Assembly (NCBI GenBank): GCA_008360955.1
Contig: LUCM01006188.1
Location: forward strand, 153,250 to 217,249
DNA from: Fasciolopsis buskii
Taxonomy: Eukaryota; Platyhelminthes; Trematoda; Plagiorchiida; Fasciolidae
Direction of reading: 5' to 3'
DNA length: 64,000 bases
The notes below the pieces were generated by a model. The model saw only the letters and a list, made by a program, of their open reading frames with translations. It was not told where the DNA came from and made no database searches. Both the position numbers and the translations under genes were made by a program. Of this stretch, positions 1 through 12,200 are shown piece by piece; position 1 is the first letter of the stretch, and the number at the start of each line of letters is the position of its first letter.

Positions 1-201
1 AATAACACAGTGCCGTGTTACTAACATTATATCACTCATAATTAAAACCAATACATGGCGCATCGATTTTTTGATACACTTCTTACATCATTACTTCATC
101 TTAACAAAACCTACGGTACAGAATAGAGGGACAGACAGACGGACAGCACACCAAAACGAACGGAACTGGCGATCCCGCTCAGTCACCCACTCACGTTTGA
201 T

Positions 202-256
202 GAAACGTCACAATAAATGTTATAACTCAGTGCACGCCTTCTAACCTCTAAAATAT
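202..256 (+). repeat. Interspersed repeat, copy 1
   Basis: A stretch of about 55 bases beginning GAAACGTCAC recurs in the same orientation at 63872-63927 with a handful of mismatches. Shared landmarks are GAAACGTCACRATAAA, AACTCAGTG, ACGCCTTCT and CTCTAAAA. Both copies sit beside (AT)n tracts. It does not code and looks like the conserved end of an interspersed repeat family; I cannot name the family. Confidence 0.7.
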
Positions 257-288
257 GCAACCTGAGCTGCAGATATCTTCGCTCACAC

Positions 289-322
<34 letters not shown>
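289..322. repeat. (AT)n microsatellite
   Basis: Alternating AT with one C interruption, lying just downstream of the interspersed repeat at 202-256. Any apparent Ile/Tyr-repeat reading frame across it is an artefact. Confidence 0.95.
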
Positions 323-324
<2 letters not shown>

Positions 325-2437
325 GGATTATAGTTATACGGCAGTGGAGTGATTGCCAAAATATGGACCAAGGGTTTGGGGCTGATCATTGACAAAGTTT
401 CCCTTCTTACTAGTCCGTGGAGACATAATTTGCTATGTAAGCTATGGACTGGGTAAGTTTAATCAAGTGGATTAACATTCGGATGCATAATGACAAGCGA
501 AATAACAGTAACAATATTTATTTATCTCTTTCAATTTGTTCTTGTTTATCGGTTACTTGTGAGGTGTTTCCTCCTAGCATGCATGTTATTCCCGCATTTG
601 GGTCAGGAACGATTAGATTTTCCTTTTGTCTCTGTCTTTCTGTTGAGTCTGAATTGCGTATTTTTAAAATCTTATGAACACCACGATTGAATATGATGAC
701 AAGAAGCGTTGGGCGCAACCGACCGGCTCAGCATCGTGCCTGGCCCATTGTTGAGGTCTTGTAAAGTATCTTAGTCCGCGTCCCATGATCCTGATATAGG
801 TTCCAGTGCTCGTACCTTACTCACTCATCCGAAGCGTTCATACAGCCACTCAAATTTGTTGATTCTCGTCATGTTAGCTATGGGATCATCCATACTGGGA
901 ATCTAAGAATATTCATGCAAGCCTTTCATTTAGTTCGTAAATGGTTGCCGGGTTTAAGTGCATTTTAGATTCGCTTTCATGGAGATTGCGAGTCGAAAAT
1001 TGAAACAACAAGCTATATGGGTTGGGTTTCAGCCGTTTCTTTGATTTCCGCAGCGCTTTGGATAAAGAAAATCCGCCATTCTTGTTACGATCAACTCCTA
1101 TGATGGACATTCTCATAAATTAGATTAGTAGATTGAAGTGGCTAGGTTAATGGGTATGTGTAGCATACATGGAGCATTTGTTCTTCCGAAGAATTTGCAA
1201 CTTCCGTCATCTGTAATGTCGGAAAATTAATAAAACATTCGATCCCAAACCGACTAAGTGGGGTCCCCACCATGCAACACTTGCACAGTCGGGATGACGA
1301 TGGCAAGACATGGCTTGCCTGTCACATTGGTAGTGTGTGCAAATATTGCAAAGACTAGACCCTTTGTGTGAACACTCGCTGCCATAGTAACGCTCTACTT
1401 GTCCTTGTTCGTTATCTTCATGCACCCGAAGAACTCACGGGCGTTTCAGAAAAGTATGTTTGACTGCAAACTGCGAAATAGATATGCTCTTCAAACCAAA
1501 GTCTGTCAAACCGACTGACTTATCTAAATTCGTTACTTTCATGGGTTATAGTTTGTACCTTTGAACCATGGAATTTTACTTTTGAGTAAGAGCTTCTGCA
1601 TGTTCTGATAAAGCTCAAATACAATAAAATGCAACATCAACAAGATCGTAAAGTGAAAGCTGTATTCAAACGCCTCAGCTTTTATTGTTTTTACTGGCCT
1701 ACCTATTTTGGATGTACTTGTAATTTTGGACACAGGCTAAACATTCTAGTATTTCGCTCTGAATTTGTCAACACGTCACGATTATTCAGAGTACATGTAT
1801 GTGACAACTGGCGGTTTACTGAATGCACTGAAAATGACTATGTACCATAGGGATGAACGCACACAGAAAGAATTAGGTTCACTTACTACTTTACCCCTAT
1901 ATCGTGTTCATGTGTGCGCCACAGATTCCCCGGATTTGCGGCTAACACCACCTCAACCTTCTTTTCCTGTGGAGTAGGGTGAAATAATGCTGAATTCCGT
2001 AGTCCTCAGAAGTGTGCTCATCAGCCTGCGCCCTAAACACGATCACAAGTACGGTTTTATCAAATATTGTAGCATGAAACAGAACTCGAACCCCGATTTC
2101 TTCTAACTGCTCATCTACTGTGCTTGAATCAACACATTCTCGAGTGTGCTGTGACCACTTTTGTGTCCGTCCTAATTGATTCCGAAATCTAATGTGTGCA
2201 CATTGTCCGTCTTCCGTCTACCTGTTCGAGGTCCCTGCAACGGCTCATATCCACGATACAAACCGAGGGGGGGGAGATATAATCACAGTTTCCTCTGACT
2301 GGACATGGTTCCTTCCTGTTGTCCGTATTTGACTTCTGCGGCTCACGTGTAATGTGACAGGTCCTGACTTCGCTCTCTGGTTTTACCCCGGAATGACTGA
2401 GTGTGCGCGCGCGAATTTGCGCCGGTTGAATATCTCG

Positions 2438-2440
<3 letters not shown>
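323..2440. other. No gene recognised
   Basis: Only short, overlapping open frames on both strands without acceptor/donor pairs. A donor-like GTAAGT follows ATGGACTGG near 452, but no supporting downstream exon is visible. Nothing else is supported here. Confidence 0.5.

Positions 2441-2442
<2 letters not shown>

Positions 2443-2499
<57 letters not shown>
2443..2499. repeat. (TA)n microsatellite, longest in window
   Basis: About 57 bases of uninterrupted alternating TA, flanked on the left by a GTGTGCGCGCGCG run. Reading frames through it on both strands give Ile-Tyr repeats and are spurious. Confidence 0.97.
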
Positions 2500-2502
<3 letters not shown>

Positions 2503-4426
2503 TGTGTGCGATTTTACAGTTATACATGTCTGACCAAAGTAAAATTTCTCGATCTCCTTGCTCCTACTTACTTGCATATATGTTCAACAAAGTGGAGCAG
2601 GTCAATCCCCTTTCTAAATGAGGTAACACGCGCCAGATACTGAAGCCATACGCGATTCAGAACCGTCCAGGTACACGCTAGCCGCGGGCTTCGACACTCG
2701 TGGTTTGTTCGTCGCAGGCACGCATACACGCCTGTGTGCATCGGGGTGATGTCGTTTTTCACCTATTATCTCCTCGTTGTGGCCATTTTGTTTAGCTTCC
2801 GGTTATTTAAAGCCGGGCAAGGTTTTTCCTTGTCTGTCTCTATCGTAAGACAACTGCAGCAGTAAAACTGATTCACTCCGACCTCGTCACTGTAGCTTGA
2901 CGATTTTCAGTCCGGATTTCATTGTCTTCAGATGTGCACCCAGTGTACCAGTGGTTTGGTTTATTTTTGTGCTTCCTCGGCGTAATCGGTTCAACGTGCC
3001 AGTTAGCGATAAACTTAGACAAGATGACTCTTGTATCCAGTTGCTGCGCTTATCACTTTTACGTCAACCATGCGGTCTTCCTCATCTCCGCTCGGCTATT
3101 CAGAGAGGAGTGGTGGAATGACTGACAAGACGGCAATCGGACTGAATTGTAAACACATAAAGCTAGAAACCTTACGCCCTTAGAAATGTTTGCCTTAGTG
3201 ATGGCACAGATTGACCATTTCTTATTTATTCACTTTTTCATTTAATTTGTTAGGTAGCTAATTGGTCTGGTAGATCGGTGGGAAGTAGACAGGTAAGTGG
3301 TTAGTTAAATAGATAGTTGTATGGACGCTTAGTCTATTTCACAGGCAAATGGTGACTCCTCGAGAATCATCTGTCAGTTAGACAGAGCCAGTCTTCAAAA
3401 TTGCGAAACATGGGGTAGCTTGGTTCTCGTGTTTTAATTAAGTACGCACACGAGTCACTGTGGACTCAGCATCCACGCACACATGTGATTCCAGTGCCGA
3501 GACCAATTTCGGAGTACACCGATGCAGGAGTTATCGAACCGGAGAATTCCGAGTGCTGATACTTGACGTGAAACCGGTAATGTGTTTCAGGGGAAATTTT
3601 TTCTATCCTGCGCATGCATGCTTCCTTCAGCGTTCGTTTGTGTTCGATAGAGATGCGATACCATTGAAGATTGCCGCGAATCGGGAAACAATCGGAAATT
3701 AGGCGCAATTATCCGATTTGAAGGGATGGGACGAAGACCTTTGTCTTAGTTTGTTCAGATTACCTTGCAGAAGAGCGAAGCGCAAGGATAATCAAAACGT
3801 CACCAGCATGCGTGGGTGTTGGAATATGACAAAGCAAATTAAAATCGTTACTTGCATCGTTGTTGTGCCTGCTACTAAGGCAACGTCTATCAGGCAAATT
3901 GGAGTGCTCATGGGGTTGCAGGTCGGATTTTTGAAATTGTTGGCGCATCGCATTCCAGTGTAGACCTAGTCGGTGCGCTATACGTTGTGGGCATGTTGAA
4001 CAGAGTCATGTTGTGCTTTATGTGAGCGGACAAATCATTTATCAGTAGATTATATAACATCGGTGAGAAAACAGTAGAAACAACTCCGTGTGGGTCTGTG
4101 GTTTACCTGCCAGAACCGAGAAAGTTATTTAGCTAACTAGTGAACAGTCGATGAACACGTTGCCGTTTGCTAGTACACATGACGGAAACGAGCAAGACAA
4201 GTGCATAACGATCAAGCGAGAGATCACATGTGACAACGACTTTACAACCGTGGTTTTGTCAAGCTCATCAATCGCGCACGTCCTATCTGTTCTGCAAGAG
4301 ATTTTTGACTGATATACTTTTCATCCGCCTCTGAAACAAGCTGAAGTTCTCTCCAAATCCTTGTGCATGAAATTAGAATGCCAACGTCACTGTTGGAAAT
4401 AATTAACTTGCATTGCTGCTCCGTAG
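2500..4426. other. No gene recognised
   Basis: Two short overlapping frames near 2.9-3.1 kb and opposed frames near 3.5-3.7 kb have no splice or family support. A degenerate GGTAG/TTAG-rich stretch lies at about 3250-3330. I see no RNA gene. Confidence 0.45.
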
Positions 4427-4536
4427 ATGCGGTGCAATGCGAAAGACGATAAGCGAGAAACAGAAACAGAGAGAGAGAGAGAGACTAATCCTTAAAAACG
4501 CAAACGAGCGACTACTGAAGAAGTGGCAGAAAAACA
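4427..4536 (+). CDS. Possible internal exon, charged helical segment
   Basis: A pyrimidine-rich acceptor (CATTGCTGCTCCGTAG) precedes an open frame that ends at a donor-like A|GTAAGG. Read with one base completing the first codon, it gives a highly charged segment of about 36 residues with RERER from a short GA run, then LILKNANERLLKKWQKN, which would suit a coiled coil. The GA run can create such a sequence by chance, and no partner exon is identified. This is a weak candidate only. Confidence 0.2.
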
Positions 4537-5519
4537 GTAAGGGTTGTTATTTACAGGTACATGCCGTTTGTTCTTCTGCGAGCGAATACAAGGTTCTGCC
4601 GGAGAAGGAGGCTGAACACAAGATAAACGCCTAAATCTTCTTAACTGTCCACAATCGTACCGTTTTTTTCTCGGAAGATTGTAACCCTCCAGTAGCCTAA
4701 ATCAGATGCTGTCATGTTCAGGACAGGAGTTTAAGGTGGTCGATAATCATCGGTAGCTAAATATTAACTATTGTTTGCTTACCATGGGGTCGCGCAACCC
4801 ACACGGTATGCTTGCCTAAATCCTACTTGGCACTTATCGGCCATCGGTGAGAGGACGAGGCGATGCTGGTTTGATTTACGGCGCGATCAAAGCTCCGTTG
4901 TCCTCCTCAGCCTGGATGTACTTTCAAACTGATCAATCTTTTGAACCGAATCGGATTACAATAACATACACGGACTGGTTGTGTTTGTCTATTCCTACAC
5001 GTTCACGATGTTATACGCACTGTCTTTTCACACCTATTTGGGTGCTTTGCAATGCCTCGTTTATTTGTCTTTACATCACTTTGTTTGCTATCGGTAATCA
5101 GCTGCAGAATCGGCCCACATACGAGATTAAATCAAACGTCAAGCCGGGCTGCGAGAGAAGCAATCGGGAAAGCACTGCTTGTGTGTGTGCTGCGTGTTCT
5201 CTGAATGTGTACATAGTGTAAACAAGTGGCTTGGATACGGAGTGGGTGGAGAACCAGATTGATTGTAACATCTAGGCAAGCGCGCGCATATTGCATGGGA
5301 ATGGGTGCCAAGGTTGTTCCCTTCCAATATGACCCACCGCATGGATTGATTGGCCCGGGTAGATCTCTTTCTTCCCTAGTTGGTTCCTTTGTTTGACTGG
5401 TCACGTGTACGATCGGATTTTTCGGTTGATTTTGTTGCGCGCTGCATGTATTTTTGCGGTCCGATTGGCTCTAATTTCATTAACCTTGGGTACTATAATC
5501 AGTGCCTACCTATCATCCG

Positions 5520-5551
<32 letters not shown>

Positions 5552-8500
5552 TATTGCCATTCGTATTTAGAAACAAAACGTGTTATCTAAGCTGTGAAAT
5601 ATTTGACTTCCTAGCTCATATGGTCTTCATTAAACGGCAGAAAATTGTGAGTAATCAGAACATAGACGTAGTGAACCAAAGTGTTCCTCATATCTACACA
5701 AAAACTGGTTCTTCTACTGCATCTATCTGAGTAATTACTAATTCACGTTTGTTGGTCTGATGTCACAACATTAGCAACTGATGGTTTGTCCGTTGATTTG
5801 GTGATGGGGGTTCACCAATTGTCTAACTGATTCGACGGCAATAAATAACGATGGTATACCTGAATCACTTCCCTCATTTTTCGTACTCGAATCTGGATTT
5901 CGTAAACTTTATCCCTCAAGTTCCGTCTGTCTTGATTTCGTAAAACTCTCCAGCAACATACGCAATTTATTCTCGGGTTGTACTTTTCCTATCTCTCCAT
6001 TTTTTCATTAGTGCTGCAAGAGTAGATGTTATTCTTAAGGGGAGAGCGGAACCGGTTGTGGAATGCCAGAGAACTTTTTTACAGCTCCCACTCTCCTGTT
6101 GCAAACGAATTCCGAATTCCCCCCGATATCATTCTATTTTTTTGCCTTCGCTCGGACTTATGTAACTTTTGTTTGGAATTAGGGCAAAGTGACTGTTGGC
6201 TGCGCTTCCCGATTCATATCATCTGGCAAACTGAATACGAACGACTATACAGATTAAATCAGTCGAAGCTCTGCAACAATGAGGGCTGGTGCTACTTCTC
6301 GGGTATAAGTATAAAGTTCAGCCGTGCAGAATCGCGTAAAGTAGCAGTATTAGTAAAAGGTGGTGGCCTAGAAGCATTAGGGAATTGGTAAGTTATTTTT
6401 TGCTGGTGTTTGGACTACGACCTCTGCACCGAAAAAGCATAGTCGATTCTAATTACGCTTACAGCCGTTAGTGCCAGATCAACCGGGCACACGAAGAGTA
6501 ATTCAAAAAAAGACCTGCTGTCGACCGTGATTTAGTCAAATTGGATGCTCACCCCTCGCAATTAAAGCCAAAAGAGATGCGAAATGGGCAGCTCCAGATA
6601 AAATAACTGAGCAAGAGATTGTATGGGTTTTAAAGACAGTAAACCTCTATCACAAAGAAGACACGGCTGCACGTTTGTCAAAATCAACTTTATCCTTACC
6701 GGCATGAGGTCAATTTTCTGATCTAGGTTTTCTCCAGTAGATCTGTAGAATTCTCTACTGTGCGGATCCTCGAAGGCGGAAAAAAGTTTTTTTGTCATCT
6801 CAACTCTTCTCAGTTCTATTGGTGTATTCGTCACCGTTCAAGGACGCGTTTCGGGTATAAAAATAAGTACACGCTCACTATTTTCATAACCGCCACCGTT
6901 CTTTATTTCCCTCTTTTTGACTGTATTGCAATTTTTGTTTACTGATAGAAGTAACTAAAGATCTCAGTAGTGAAAAGGCTAATGGCACTTAGTAGTAAAT
7001 TCGCATTTCCTACAAAATTACATTTTTGTTCAACATTAGGATGAACGACTATGATTGGTTGATCGCTGGCCAAAAAACTCCTCCATTGTATAAAGTCCTT
7101 TGGTTTCTGTCATGCAACTTCGGATCGACTAGTTTCTGCAGCTGCATGTTACGTCGAAGTACGTCAAGCTGGAGTGATTCGTGCCTTGTGGTAACAAAAA
7201 AAAGAACAACGAATGTGTTCACGTTTGGATACCAAAAGAAGGCATGTTCACTGGCATAACAAGTGCCTAAACTGGTTGGGAAGACACGTGATCAGTTCCT
7301 GTACCGACAGCAGTCTGGAGCTCGAGTACAGATGAATTGGCTTTCCTAGCCGCAGATATCAGTAGCGTTTGTTATTTTTGCATCCTGCGACCAAACATCA
7401 TGCCCCCACTATCGATATTTTTAAACTATAAGTGCTCCCGTGAATAAAGTTGCATATTTCAAACACCGAGGACAAATTATCACAAGACCAATTACCACTG
7501 ACAGCACACCGAGAAGAATGTGAACACACTGTTCAGATCCGAAAAAGCAGTTGTGCTACTCAACATGTATCGATTGCTGCATTCAATATCCACAAGGAGA
7601 AATCGCGGAAGCTACGAACCCGGGATGTGTATGAGACGTCTGAACTCCTTTAATCTAATTGACATGGGGCACATTTTGGTCGAAATTTTTGCTTCTGATA
7701 TACTGGAAAATCACTGTAAAATCAATAAAAAAATTTAAAGTATTAGTTCAAGGGAATTTCATGACTATCAAGAGGTTAGAACCTCGAAGTGATCTTTGAA
7801 ATTCTTCCGTTGGGTCATGAAATACTGGTTGAAATTCCAATAAGTAATGATCTAGATCAGAAAAATAGTCTCGTCATTATGAGGCTACTAAATCATCTCC
7901 GGTGCTGCTTTTTCTCTACAGTTTGGTGACTGCATATCGATTACCGGTCGGTCGTCATGCAATAATCCAACCGAACCTACGCACGTTATTCACATTTTAT
8001 AGTCCTCAGTAACAGAGATTCAGGTCATAATGTGAAAACGGTATGGGGTGGTACCTTCACTTGTTTCGTGGGACTTGGTATTCTGCCCTTTTCTCCGAAG
8101 CAGGATTCAATTAGATGTTAGTCTTCAGTTGATTCTTCATGCACTACCTCGTCCAGTTCTTTATTAAGAAACAATGACAAGACAGCAAAACTGTTTCAGT
8201 CCTATTGGGAACCATAATCACCACGCATCCATTTCACCGAAAATAGAGCGCACACCCAGGGCGAACTATTGAGTCGAATGCATTAGCCGCACGGCTGACT
8301 GCGTCAGTTCCTGTCAGTTCATCGAACACCAACTCTACGTTGATGTAGTTCCATTATCCGTCACTGGATCTTGCAGGCCACAGACTTTTGCTCACAGAAG
8401 ATGAACCTGTAGTTGATGAACTGCTTCCATTTAGGATGCGAACGAATTACAAACAACCATACAGAACTTTGATAGTAGTAGGGGATTTACTGTGATCAGC

Positions 8501-9080
8501 TAATAAAACGTTCGAGTCACAGTCGTTGGTGCCAGTTTCGGCACAATGGATATGCGCCGCCGATAATTTTTACCAAGATGTGGTGTTTTAGTATCTCTTC
8601 TAACCTTTGTGTTGAGTGCGCTCACTGAGTTGACGTGATCACCATCGGTTGCGTGACATCTCAGGCCTGTGCAGCGTAGGCAGACATGTATGTGTGGTTG
8701 GTGTTGGATGGTTTATCCGGTGTCTTATTGGTTACGCACGCCCTCACATGCATCGTGAACTGATTGCGGTTAGTCATTTAGCACGGATCTCTCGTGCGCT
8801 GGCACCACAGAAGCAAACTTGTGAATAAGTTCAACCATTTGAGAGACTACGTGCTTCTGGCCAACTGATTGGTCGTACTGTATTGTTTTACGTACCATTA
8901 CTGATTGCATTTGACTTTCGCATTGCTTTTTTTGTCCTCATACTACACTAAGAAAATGAAACAGCTTCCTTGGTTTTTTACTGGTGAGCTGGGCATTGGT
9001 GCTATACGATGAATCTTTTGAAAGTCCCATTAAATTCCTTATTAATGTAAACTATAAATGTTAATCAATGAACCTTACTC
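4537..9080. other. No gene recognised; one AT tract
   Basis: Contains an (AT)n tract at 5520-5548. A 121-codon open frame near 6.03-6.39 kb ends against a GTAAGT at about 6389. It has a usable AG at about 6182, but its protein resembles nothing I know. No RNA gene or mobile element is recognised. Confidence 0.45.
5520..5548. repeat. (AT)n microsatellite
   Basis: Uninterrupted AT alternation of about 29 bases. Confidence 0.95.
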
Positions 9081-9268
9081 CACCGCCGGTGGCCAAGCGG
9101 AACAGGTCGCATCATTTGGACGTGAAGGTCGCGGGTTTGAATCGCCTCACCACCGGTCAACTTCTCCACTTGGCAGCCCTCTGCTAGCCGCGGCCCCCTT
9201 TCTGAAAAATGGTCTGCGTTGCTATTTCATTAATAAAGGAAGTAAAAAGATAAAAGATAAAACCCTCT
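9081..9268 (+). mobile_element. tRNA-derived SINE
   Basis: The head carries RNA polymerase III promoter boxes at tRNA spacing: an A-box-like TGGCCAAGCGG at 9090-9100 and a B-box-like GGTTTGAATC at 9134-9143. An unrelated body follows, then an A-rich tail built on an AAAGATA-like unit ending at about 9268. The T-stem does not pair properly (ATCGCC instead of ATCCCGC), so this is a retroposed tRNA-like copy rather than a working tRNA gene. The 5' boundary is uncertain by some bases. Confidence 0.7.
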
Positions 9269-12200
9269 AATCTGGAGTCATTGGCGGAGTACCAAATGAT
9301 TCACGGAAGTGTACCTTTCTGTCACCATTCCCTTGGCTTGGTGATTGTGCCTCACTCATCCGGTCATCCTTATCAGGCCTTCGGTCACAGGTTAGAAATG
9401 TTCACCTTTCATTTGTTCCCGTTTTTCTGATTTACCCACTTTCTCCGATTCAGACCGAAGTTAGTGGACTTTTAACTAATAGACCGGTGCCCCAGATATT
9501 TTCATCTCATATATCTATCCTTTCGACTATTCTGTTACATTTCTACCCAAAACCAGTCCCCGATGGAAATTAGTTAACTATTTTCTACAACTTTCTCATT
9601 TTTCAACATGAATTGAAACGGAACGTGTTAGGGCTAAAAGATTGTTGGTCGAGACATGCATATCCACTCTCTGTAACCTCTGTCTCGAACAGATTCTAGA
9701 AGATAGGTACGTATTGTGAGACTGTGGACCATACGTTGTGTTCAAAACCCGGGAACATCGTGGTGAATTCGTATTTAGGTGTTCAACCACTCCGTACTCT
9801 TCCGATAGTAAATGAGTGCAAAAAGGAAGATACACAGGGTCTGTTCCAAGTACATTCGTTCATATCTCACATAGCGGTCACCGTGACGCATGCTACTTGA
9901 CTCAGTCGTCTTATCGCCAAAATGATGAACACAATCAGCAGTCATATGCAGTCGGGCCCATGAATTGACATGTCCGAGTAGGACTGTTTCGCATTCTGTT
10001 CTCAATTCATCCGAGTTATAGACGGTCTTTTTCACAGGACATCCTCATCTTGTGTAAAGACACATGGCCAAATCTTCACGGTTTAGTGTTTCATTCTCTC
10101 CAATACTTTGTGATATTCAGAAAGACTTGAGTCAAAATATCTTGTTGTCCATTGTAATTACGCAGCATAAAAAGAATTCCTTCGCGTCTGGAACGACAAA
10201 GCTCACTGCTAACATCACCGACATCCGTCACGTTGACAACAGACGACCAACATTCCCAAACAAAAATCTGCTTCTTGTAATTCAGCTTGCACGCATTCAT
10301 TCAGTCCACAGTTCAGGGACAACGTCAGTCGGAACTAGTTGCTTGCGTTTGCAGCATTTCCATAAACAAATCAGGTCTGTGGTGCGTTAGTGTTCTAGTT
10401 TGCTTTTTGAAAACTGTTCCCCATTTGTGCACCGGATCGATTGAACCATCATGTCACTAAGTCGTGCAGTGTGGTGAGTTGCGTTGATTTGGAGGTAGCG
10501 GTAAACTACCGGGCTTACATACTTTGCTCCTATCCCTTTTTCGGAAAACAGTCGCAGCTTTACCACGATTTGAGGTCCAAGCATTTCAGCTGATCCGCTC
10601 ACAATGAAGTACATTAGAGTGAAGTTCCTTGTTGTTAACATGTGAGTTCGTGTTTTCACAAGTGAACAAAGGACCGACAGTAGACGATGTTTGTTTTAGA
10701 CAGTCATATCGTGATACTGCACGCAAATGAATGAAGATAGATTAGCCCAGTTGTTAACCTCGAAACAGTAAACATGACAAAAAACGGTCATGGATCGGTG
10801 TCCATTTCTGCACTACTTGCGATTTGTTAAATACCTTAGAATTGCCTCTTTCTCATACACAAATGTTTCTATCGACAACTTATTTTAAGTACAAAATTTG
10901 TTTATACTGGTAGATTTGTTTAGAGAGTGATTCAGTAGGCAGTATCCGCACCCATATCACCAGTGAAAACTGAAGAGGCGTAGTACAGCTGCTTCGCTCT
11001 GTTAGGAAGTCAATACCAATACCTATTTGATGAGTCTCTAGACGTATGAGCCAGCTGTGTTCCGATTTCTCGGTTTCAATGCTCATTTGGGTGCTGATTG
11101 TGAGTGATGGATCCGCTCTGTCACTGGACATACTACGGATTAATTCAGCAGATTTTTTCTGGCATTTGGAGGGACCATGTGTTATGGGTAACGAAATGTT
11201 CATTTAAACTCGACTCTGTAAGTTGGTGTTGAACCTACTGGAACTTCCTATTGTGGAAGAGAGTACAAGCACAACGCATGAGGAGGAAAATCTGCCTCGC
11301 AGCAGGAATCAATCAGAAGCAGTCGCCCGAAGAAACAACAGCAACTATGTCAAAAGCACTCCAACAGACAGACCGCGGTGGCAACATACAGGAGCAGCAA
11401 AGTCAGAACTCAGACAAACAATAGGACTCATCAGCTGAGAGCGACATTTCGAGTTGCCACTCAGGACAATCGGGCCGATGCAGCCAGAGGGAGGTCCATA
11501 AGAACGAAACCAAGAGTGTTCGCCACACGGTTGAACCGGCCCGAGAATGCTCAGCTAGTCACAACATGGGTTTCGCGTGAGTGTGGTCTGGAAAAAACAG
11601 TATAATTGGCCAAGCAAAGTCTGGGATTGTGACTTGTTTCGCTCTCCGACAAACCTGTGCACCACCAAATTTGCCTTCCCGTTATACCATGAGTGGGGGA
11701 AATGGTGCAGTGGTCACATCGACTGCATGGTAATCGCGAATCATCGCCTACCAAATGTGGCTGTCGGCGCCCAATCCTGTCCAAGTCTCCACTTCGATTT
11801 TCTTCTAATTGCGGATACCTAGATCAGTCTTAGATCTGAGAGGCTTAAATCCTCAACGACGCTGCTAGCCGTTTACACTTCGCAATTCATGGGATAGGAT
11901 CGTTCCAAGTAGGGTGTGGCAAGGAGCTCATGATGCTTCCATCACCTGACATATTGCAGTAAAAAGTCCTGTATGATTCCACTCTAGTGGCTTTATCGCA
12001 GTTGGTTAAAACATCTTTACAATGAGCGAAGAGTTGGTAGTCCTATCGCTACTCGCGACGTTGATTTTTTGGACGTGAAAACGCAAGCGAATCTTCGACT
12101 ACCTAGAAAAACTGTTTCTCATAATAGGTTCATCCAAATGGCGGTACCAGACGAGCGGTTTCTTTTGCTAAGTAATGAGTTTGAAAGGCGACGTTTCCGG

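Noticed and set aside
2189..2643. Frames with long Ile-Tyr repeats on both strands
   Set aside because: They are translations of the (TA)n microsatellite. The same applies near 5.5, 24.9, 26.3 and 59.7 kb.
9081..9160. Functional tRNA gene
   Set aside because: A and B boxes are present, but the T-stem does not pair and the repeat continues with a body and A-rich tail, so it is a SINE. The same reasoning applies to the heads at 25.6, 31.2, 45.2 and 52.1-52.6 kb.
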